From contig DKPS01000265.1 of assembly GCA_002471345.1 (NCBI GenBank), forward strand, positions 1 to 37,390: 37,390 bases of DNA. Direction: 5' to 3'. The stretch is from Saprospiraceae bacterium UBA7328 (GTDB lineage Bacteria > Bacteroidota > Bacteroidia > Chitinophagales > Saprospiraceae). This document shows, one piece after another, positions 32,249-37,390 of this stretch; the stretch's first letter is position 1, and each line of letters begins with the position of its first letter. The notes beneath the pieces are model-generated. The model did no database searches. It was given only the letters and a program-made list of their open reading frames with translations, and was not told where the DNA came from. The position numbers and the translations under genes were made by a program.

Positions 32249-34555
32249 ATGCCACTTATCCCAATGCACCCGTCATTGCACGATGTATATCGTCGATTTG
32301 ACTCGCACTATGGAAATACGAGAATTAAGGTCAATGATCAAATAGACGTTGAAGACCTTTTGGTCAATATCATAGTTGATAATTTGCAATACCAAAAGCC
32401 CACTCTAGTTGTTACGAGTGAGACTCAGGACCCGGCATGGATTGCGAAAGTTTTGTCAAAATATCAACTTTCTAAATATTGCTTAGTCTGGACTCCTAAC
32501 TATATTGAAAAACAGGAACCTCTAAAAAGAATCCAATCTTTTATTAAGAGTAACCCTTTAGATTTTGATAAAGATCGACATAGAGTACTAAGAAATGAAT
32601 TAGAGGACATAGAATCTGTAATAAAGAGTAGCCTGTCTTTTCTTTCTGCGGATGTAATGGGACCATTATCATGGTCTGAGTTACTTCAGAAATGGTGTCA
32701 AATTGAGCAATCATCTGAAGATTCAGATCACAGTTTGTCACCAGATTGGAAAGAGTTTAATTATTCTGAGTATATCTATACAATAGGAGAAGCAGAGAGT
32801 GATTTTAAATCAGATTATGTACTTCTGCATGAATTGTCCCCATTTCATACGGATGTATACAGTCCATCATTTGATCTAGAATCCTTATTAGATGAGTTAA
32901 CATCCCGAAAAGAAGAATTAGAGGAAATAGGTTTATCAATAAAGAATCAATTCAATCTACTCAGATCCGAAATAGCTCAAGAAGTCTATGATACTTATGG
33001 AAAAGTGACCAAGTTAGTTCAGCTTTTAGAAAAGCATGCTTTTCGATTAAATGCGCGTGGGAATGACTCAGAAAATAAAAATCGCCCTTTTGAAGAGGTT
33101 TGCTCTGTTTTAGAGTATCATTCAATTGAGAGTTTATTAGAGGAACTTGAGCAACAGTTACAGAGGCAAAAATTCATTGATGTGACTTGGCCTAATACTA
33201 ATAGATCAAGATGGACTGTTGCAAAATTTGGGGAAATTATCTCAGACTTATTATTAGCTACAGAAGATTTTAAGATCAATATAGGAAAGAGAATTGACGA
33301 AAAGTTAAGAAGGTTAGGTCCGTATAATATTCAAAATCAAGCACTTACAATATTGGACAAGAGGTTTAATACTTTTGTGGAGGAGCTGAATAGTTCGGAA
33401 TTGTTGCAAAAAAAACAGGTGAATAATGCCTTGAATTTTGAAAATAAATTAGAATTAATTCAAGAGATCCAAAGTGAATTATATCGTTGCATTGTTTTTC
33501 TTGAGTCACATCCTGATTATTTTGAATGGAGGGCTTCTTTGCAAAAAAATCAAGTGGATATAGTGCTTAACGACTTATCATTTAAATCGGAAGCATGGAA
33601 ACCCACTGTGGCTAAAGCTCTTCTCACAAAATGTTTGTTTGATCATTTTGATCCTCAGATTTTAGGTATAGGAGATGATGTTAAACATCTTAGAAATAAG
33701 AAAGGAGAATTAAACAAAAGTATTCTTGATAGTATTCATATCAACATCTGGGAAGATAGATCAAAACAAGTAAATCGATTCAAAAAAGAAGATGGATTTG
33801 CTTTTCAGCAATTAATTAAGAATGAGAATGCTAAGAATGGAGTTTTTGATCTTTTTGTTAGGAACCAAGAAACCTTTACTTCGTTTTTTCCAATTTTGGT
33901 TACCACGGAAAAGGATTATAATGTTATTAAAACAAATTTAGATGAGACTAAGTGGAATAAGATCATTGCCTTGGATACCGAAGTAGTCAGTGAATCTAAA
34001 AGTGTGCTCTCAGTGGACATAAGTCACAAAATTGATGATCCTCAATCTTTCCAATTTCAAATAGAAGATTTCAAAAAGATAAACCACCTTAAGTCCATTG
34101 CTGTAACAGAGCGATATGAAGATGCCGTAAGAGTAGCCAAACTATTAATGAGTGTTGTTTCTGAGGTCAGCATCTATCAAATGCGAGATGCTAGCATCAT
34201 TTCGTGTCTTTCAGATGAAATGGAAGAATTGGTAAGTATGCAATTTATCCCGCAAGGCATCAAATGTCTTCATAGAAATATCACTTCGATCGAAGGAGTT
34301 ACTGAAGCTATAATCAATGCAGAAGTAGAATTCTTTCTTTGGATAGAAAATGGATTCATTGGAAATATAGATACGGACAACATGATATGGCATCAAAATG
34401 TAGTTGAATCTTTGATGAAAATTGGTATACAGGTTCAAAACTTTGAAAGTGGTAAAATATTTTCTGACAGAAAATCTGTACTTAAATCCATCAGACAGTC
34501 TATATTGGGGGCAGGCACACAAAAGCCAGAAGGTGCCATTTATGCTGATACCTAA
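32249..34555 (+). CDS. SF1 helicase/Vsr-like pseudoenzyme (all catalytic motifs apparently lost)
   Basis: A 768-residue soluble protein with no family I can name securely. The start of the body (about 30-80: VEDLLVNIIVDNLQYQKPTLVVTSE, then KVLSKYQLSKYCLVWTP) reads like motif I/Ia of large SF1 helicases, but the Walker A loop that should precede VEDLLVNI is absent. Residues 195-245 (LHELSPFHTDVYSPSF and a coiled coil) match the inserted region of such helicases. At 546-600, FFPILVTTEKDYNVI then WNKIIALDTE looks like motif II with DE-A replaced by DT-E. The end (about 620-750: FFLWIENGFIGNIDT, IWHQNVVESLMKIGIQVQ, FSDRKSVLKSI) resembles a Vsr-like nuclease without its acidic and Lys residues. 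Inference: a degenerate, probably structural or scaffold homologue. It overlaps the next gene by 14 bases. Confidence 0.6.
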   Translation: MPLIPMHPSLHDVYRRFDSHYGNTRIKVNDQIDVEDLLVNIIVDNLQYQKPTLVVTSETQDPAWIAKVLSKYQLSKYCLVWTPNYIEKQEPLKRIQSFIKSNPLDFDKDRHRVLRNELEDIESVIKSSLSFLSADVMGPLSWSELLQKWCQIEQSSEDSDHSLSPDWKEFNYSEYIYTIGEAESDFKSDYVLLHELSPFHTDVYSPSFDLESLLDELTSRKEELEEIGLSIKNQFNLLRSEIAQEVYDTYGKVTKLVQLLEKHAFRLNARGNDSENKNRPFEEVCSVLEYHSIESLLEELEQQLQRQKFIDVTWPNTNRSRWTVAKFGEIISDLLLATEDFKINIGKRIDEKLRRLGPYNIQNQALTILDKRFNTFVEELNSSELLQKKQVNNALNFENKLELIQEIQSELYRCIVFLESHPDYFEWRASLQKNQVDIVLNDLSFKSEAWKPTVAKALLTKCLFDHFDPQILGIGDDVKHLRNKKGELNKSILDSIHINIWEDRSKQVNRFKKEDGFAFQQLIKNENAKNGVFDLFVRNQETFTSFFPILVTTEKDYNVIKTNLDETKWNKIIALDTEVVSESKSVLSVDISHKIDDPQSFQFQIEDFKKINHLKSIAVTERYEDAVRVAKLLMSVVSEVSIYQMRDASIISCLSDEMEELVSMQFIPQGIKCLHRNITSIEGVTEAIINAEVEFFLWIENGFIGNIDTDNMIWHQNVVESLMKIGIQVQNFESGKIFSDRKSVLKSIRQSILGAGTQKPEGAIYADT

Positions 34556-35009
34556 GGAAATAGATCTACTAAGTTATAAAACACATCTAAGGGTCGAATT
34601 CAGAGATGATCGACAAAAGATTTTTGACCCTATTAGAAAGAAGTGGTATGTATTGCAACCTGAAGAATTTGTACGCCAACTCGTTCTTACTCACCTCAGC
34701 CGTACTTTGAATTATCCTCTAAAAAGAATAGGAGTAGAACGTCAGCTCATTGTTGACGGTCTAAAAAAAAGGTTTGACATTGTAGTGTATAATAATAATG
34801 CGCATCCTCTTATCCTCATAGAATGTAAAGCACCTGAAAGCAATATTTCAGAACATGTCGCTATGCAGATTGCTCAATACAACAAAACGCTGCAAGCAGA
34901 CTTCCTCTGGATTACCAATGGCAGTAAAAACCTTTATTACAAAATGGACTATAATGAAAAGAAGGCTCTTCCTGTAAGTGCTATGCCCAATTATATTAGG
35001 AGTGCTTGA
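34542..35009 (+). CDS. Stand-alone HsdR N-terminal-type PD-(D/E)xK protein
   Basis: 155 residues from the ATG at 34542; upstream in-frame ATG at 34422 would put 40 extra residues inside the preceding gene and lacks family similarity. The body matches the HSDR_N type of restriction-enzyme R subunit N-terminal domain: IFDPIRKKWYVLQPEEFVRQ, Glu66 in VERQL, Asp79 in KRFDIVVY, Glu94-x-Lys96 in LILIECKAP, and a QIAQYNKTL helix. All nuclease catalytic residues are present. There is no motor domain, HsdM or HsdS nearby. Proteins of this kind are found alone in many Bacteroidota and their role is unknown to me. The start lies 14 bases inside the helicase-like gene, and the GcvH-like gene follows after 3 bases. 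Confidence 0.88.
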   Translation: MLIPKEIDLLSYKTHLRVEFRDDRQKIFDPIRKKWYVLQPEEFVRQLVLTHLSRTLNYPLKRIGVERQLIVDGLKKRFDIVVYNNNAHPLILIECKAPESNISEHVAMQIAQYNKTLQADFLWITNGSKNLYYKMDYNEKKALPVSAMPNYIRSA

Positions 35010-35012
35010 TCT

Positions 35013-35339
35013 ATGAGAATAGTTGATTACGAAGCATTTTATCATTCTGATCTAGACACATGGGTTAAAAAGCAAGATAAGCATTTGGTAATTGGTATCA
35101 CAGACTGGGCACAAAGTGTTATTGGTAATATCACCGCATTGCATGATTTACCAGAAAATGGAAAAGAGTTAATTCAAAATATGCTTCTGTGTGAGATAGA
35201 ATCTGATAAAACAACATCTGAAATACTCCTACCAATAGGAGGTAAAGTGATAGCCATAAATGATGCTCTAGATCATTTTCCAAATCTTCTAAATGAAGAT
35301 TGCTATGATAGGGGATGGGTGTTAAAAATTTCCTCTTAA
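35013..35339 (+). CDS. Short GcvH-like (lipoyl-domain) protein
   Basis: A 108-residue protein that aligns with glycine cleavage H protein over its core: HLVIGITDWAQSVIGNI (GcvH VGITDYAQ-type), ESDKTTSEILLPIGGKV (lipoyl region), and INDALDHFPNLLNEDCYDRGWVLKI. The lysine that is lipoylated in GcvH is kept (Lys66 in ESDKTTSE), although the usual ESVKAxSD is changed. The C-terminal helix of GcvH is missing, and the N-terminus is divergent and short. It may be a lipoyl carrier for another system rather than for glycine cleavage. No gcvT, gcvP or lipoate ligase is near. It starts 3 bases after the HsdR N-type gene and so is clearly in its operon. Confidence 0.85.
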   Translation: MRIVDYEAFYHSDLDTWVKKQDKHLVIGITDWAQSVIGNITALHDLPENGKELIQNMLLCEIESDKTTSEILLPIGGKVIAINDALDHFPNLLNEDCYDRGWVLKISS

Positions 35340-35498
35340 AATATTTCTCAACTAGATCAGTTCATGTCAGCCTATCAGTATGAACAAGCCATTTCTTCTT
35401 TTTTTAAAAAGTCATAGTATTATATTTTAGTAAACCAGTTTATAATAGCCGTATCTATTTTTTAAGGATATTCGATACTGATCTTAAAATCAAAATTT

Positions 35499-36260
35499 AT
35501 GTCCACTTTAAATGTCATTAGGAAAAAAAATTATGCCATTGTAGAAATGGATCAAGGCAAAGTAAATGCTCTAAATACAGATTTATGGCGAGACCTTGGA
35601 GATACTTTCAGAACTCTAGATTCTGATGACAAAATAATGGGAGCAATCCTTTCGGGCCGACCACATTGTTTCAGTGCTGGTCTAGACATTATGCATATCG
35701 CACAGTTGTCCAAAGAAGAATATGCCGAATATTGGAGGATTGCCCTAACTACATTGCGAGATATGATTCGGTTTTCTAAACCTTTGATAGGTGCTATAAC
35801 TGGATATGCACCAGCTGGAGGCACCATTTTGGCATTAACTACAGATTATCGAATAATGGGCAGAGGACCCAAACATGTCATAGGTATGCATGAATTCAAA
35901 ATGTCTTTGCTCATACCTGAGTTGCTTTGTGATATTTATGCATACCATATGGGAGAAAAAGAGGCTTGGGTTGCTGTTCAAAATGCTCAGTTATACCATA
36001 GTGACGACGCAGTGAAAGTAGGATTAGTAAACGAATCTGCTGACGTAGAAGAGGTTCTCAATAAAGCTGAAAAACATTTAGAAAAGCAGATTGGAGTCTA
36101 TGCACCAGTGTTCAAAATGTCTAAAAAATACCTGAGAAGAGAACTCTTAAACCGAGTGGACATTGATGTAGAAAGTCATGTTCAAGAATTCTGTAAGTTT
36201 GGAGAAGATCCAATGATAGCCGAAATGATGAAGATGTTTCTTAGCACTTTAAAAAAGTAA
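35499..36260 (+). CDS. Enoyl-CoA hydratase/isomerase family protein, delta3,delta2-enoyl-CoA isomerase-like
   Basis: A 253-residue crotonase-fold enzyme. The oxyanion-hole segments are FSAGLDI (58-64) and GYAPAGGT (102-109). The catalytic Glu that corresponds to Glu144 of crotonase is Ile110, while the second (Glu164) is kept as Glu132 in GMHEFKMS. A single Glu and the segment PAGGTILALTTDYRIM, followed by IGMHE, is what mitochondrial ECI1-type isomerases show. So the enzyme probably moves a double bond from the 3 to the 2 position of enoyl-CoA during oxidation of unsaturated fatty acids, and does not hydrate. It is a lone gene with about 160 bases upstream. Confidence 0.88.
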   Translation: MSTLNVIRKKNYAIVEMDQGKVNALNTDLWRDLGDTFRTLDSDDKIMGAILSGRPHCFSAGLDIMHIAQLSKEEYAEYWRIALTTLRDMIRFSKPLIGAITGYAPAGGTILALTTDYRIMGRGPKHVIGMHEFKMSLLIPELLCDIYAYHMGEKEAWVAVQNAQLYHSDDAVKVGLVNESADVEEVLNKAEKHLEKQIGVYAPVFKMSKKYLRRELLNRVDIDVESHVQEFCKFGEDPMIAEMMKMFLSTLKK

Positions 36261-36441
36261 AGTAGACTTGTTTAAGTATAACCATTGGATTGAATGATTT
36301 AATATTTCGGTCATTCTGATAGATTCAGCAGAATATTAGTAAGACCCTTTGTCAAATCTTTAAAAGCATTTCATAATTGTTGAATTTACATTATGCCAAT
36401 TGAAAGTATATTTCGAATATTTATTCGTCAAAATTTTATTA

Positions 36442-37390
36442 ATGGAAAATAGAGGATTTAGCGCAATGCACAGAGTTTTAATTTTGTCTGTCTTGATTGC
36501 AGTAGTATCATGTTCAGAATCTGAACCTGGTGGAAATGATCCAGGTGATCCTCAGCCTAATCCTAATGAAGTTTCAGTAGTAATTCCAACTGGTAACGAA
36601 AATTATTTAAATCTCAAATCAGATTATATATACGACCAGAGTAAGCTTCACACTTTTGAGCTTAATCTGCCTGACGGAAATTTAGAAAAATTGGACAATG
36701 ACCCTACAGCGGAAAAATATGTCGAAGGAAGCCTCACATTTGAGGGAGAAACTTTGAGCCCAATTGGAATCAGGTATAAAGGATCAATTGGAGCATATGT
36801 AGGCTGTGTATCCGGATCAGATTGGTCAAATCCATCTGGAAGGAAAACTTGTACCAAGCTGTCTATGAAGGTGAAAGTAAATTGGAATGATAGTGATGAC
36901 AAATTTTATGGGTTAAAAAAACTACAATTTCATTCTCAGAACTTAGATGATTCACAAATGAGATACCGATTAGGTTATCATCTATTCAGAGAGATGGATG
37001 TGCCTGCTCCAAGATCAGTACATGCTAAACTTTTAGTAAATGGGGTGTTCGTTGGTGTGTTTGCCATGGTAGAACAGATAGATGGTCGATTCACTCGTCA
37101 GAATTTTGACAATGGGAAAGGCAATTTATATAAAGAAATATGGCCCCTTCATTCCAGTGGAAGTCCTTTTCGGTCTGCTGACTATCTAGCATCTTTAAAA
37201 ACAAATGAAGATGAAGATCCTACATCGGAAATGATAGAGTCTTTTGCTAGAGCAATACAAAGTGCATCTGAGGATTCACTTAAAGCATTAGTAGGACGAT
37301 GGATGAATGTAGACGAGATTATTGCTTATGCGGTCGTTGACAGAACAATCAGAGCAGATGACGGGCCTTTTCATTGGTATTGTGATGGTG
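36442..37390 (+). CDS. CotH kinase-family lipoprotein (partial, runs off the window)
   Basis: Open from ATG 36442 to the end of the window (316 codons so far); an internal ATG at 36466 gives a more typical signal. The lipobox is Val-Val-Ser-Cys (Cys24 or Cys16), followed by a Gly/Asp/Pro-rich linker. The body matches the CotH family: NLPDGNLEKL, GIRYKGSIGAY, KVNWNDSDDKFYGLKKLQFHSQNLDDS, DVPAPRSVHAKLLVNGVFVGVFAMVEQIDGRF, then LYKEIWP. CotH proteins are atypical protein kinases of spores and of many bacterial surface proteins. The rest of the kinase core lies outside the window, so activity cannot be judged. Confidence 0.88.
   Translation, partial: MENRGFSAMHRVLILSVLIAVVSCSESEPGGNDPGDPQPNPNEVSVVIPTGNENYLNLKSDYIYDQSKLHTFELNLPDGNLEKLDNDPTAEKYVEGSLTFEGETLSPIGIRYKGSIGAYVGCVSGSDWSNPSGRKTCTKLSMKVKVNWNDSDDKFYGLKKLQFHSQNLDDSQMRYRLGYHLFREMDVPAPRSVHAKLLVNGVFVGVFAMVEQIDGRFTRQNFDNGKGNLYKEIWPLHSSGSPFRSADYLASLKTNEDEDPTSEMIESFARAIQSASEDSLKALVGRWMNVDEIIAYAVVDRTIRADDGPFHWYCDG

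Noticed and set aside
34542..35009. Type I restriction-modification system
   Set aside because: Only the N-terminal nuclease-like domain is present; no hsdM, hsdS or active motor gene in the window.
36648..36902. Reverse ORF opposite the CotH-family gene
   Set aside because: The forward frame is open to the window edge and matches the CotH family; the reverse ORF is a shadow.
1..37390. tRNA, rRNA, tmRNA, CRISPR arrays, insertion sequences
   Set aside because: None was seen on either strand: no cloverleaf-like segments, no regular repeats with spacers, no transposase genes.

Overview
The window is an AT-rich (about one third G+C by eye) chromosomal stretch from a member of the Bacteroidota. 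Supporting marks are a protein with a type B (gliding-motility/CHU_C-like) C-terminal sorting domain for the type IX secretion system, many lipoproteins with short signal peptides, an HU-like/SPOR fusion protein, an LptC-CNNM gene pair, DUF6090, DUF1573 and YwqK family proteins, and promoter-like sequences of the TTTG / TAnnTTTG type instead of -35/-10 boxes. I cannot place it below phylum with confidence. No rRNA, tRNA, CRISPR array or insertion sequence is visible.

Layout. 1-120 is the tail of an unidentified gene, followed by about 740 bases without a convincing gene. 858-9822 holds scattered envelope and metabolic genes: DUF6090, a GNAT acetyltransferase, a PD40 lipoprotein with an S9 peptidase lipoprotein, a Nudix hydrolase, a di-haem cytochrome c lipoprotein, an alpha/beta hydrolase with a YjbR protein, YceI, and a gene cut by an in-frame TGA. 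9924-14250 carries a membrane-anchored AraC regulator, DUF1801, an IscA-type protein, and a coupled three-gene set ending in a 5'-nucleotidase split into two exported polypeptides. 14488-18623 holds dnaA, the HU/SPOR membrane protein, rdgB and a formylglycine-generating-enzyme-like lipoprotein. 18690-23147 has a large T9SS cargo protein coupled to lptC, then a CNNM/CorC-type transporter and smpB. 23186-31330 has a DPP-IV, a cysteine desulfurase-like PLP enzyme, a small conserved protein with a half-length asparaginase, DUF1573, two uncharacterised proteins and a PolX-like protein. 31408-37390 has a YwqK-type MORN lipoprotein, an unusual three-gene operon (32249-35339), an enoyl-CoA isomerase and the start of a CotH-family lipoprotein.

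The most unusual locus is 32249-35339. Its first gene encodes a 768-residue protein that looks like an SF1 helicase fused to a Vsr-like nuclease but seems to have lost every catalytic motif. It overlaps a stand-alone HsdR N-terminal type PD-(D/E)xK protein with an intact D...ExK site, which is followed after 3 bases by a short GcvH-like lipoyl-domain protein that keeps the lipoylation lysine. I know of no described system with this composition. Other points worth a second look are the TGA-interrupted gene at 9310-9822, a PolX protein whose polymerase aspartates are replaced while its PHP site is intact, the split 5'-nucleotidase with apparently different export routes for its halves, and an FGE-like lipoprotein that keeps the catalytic cysteine pair.
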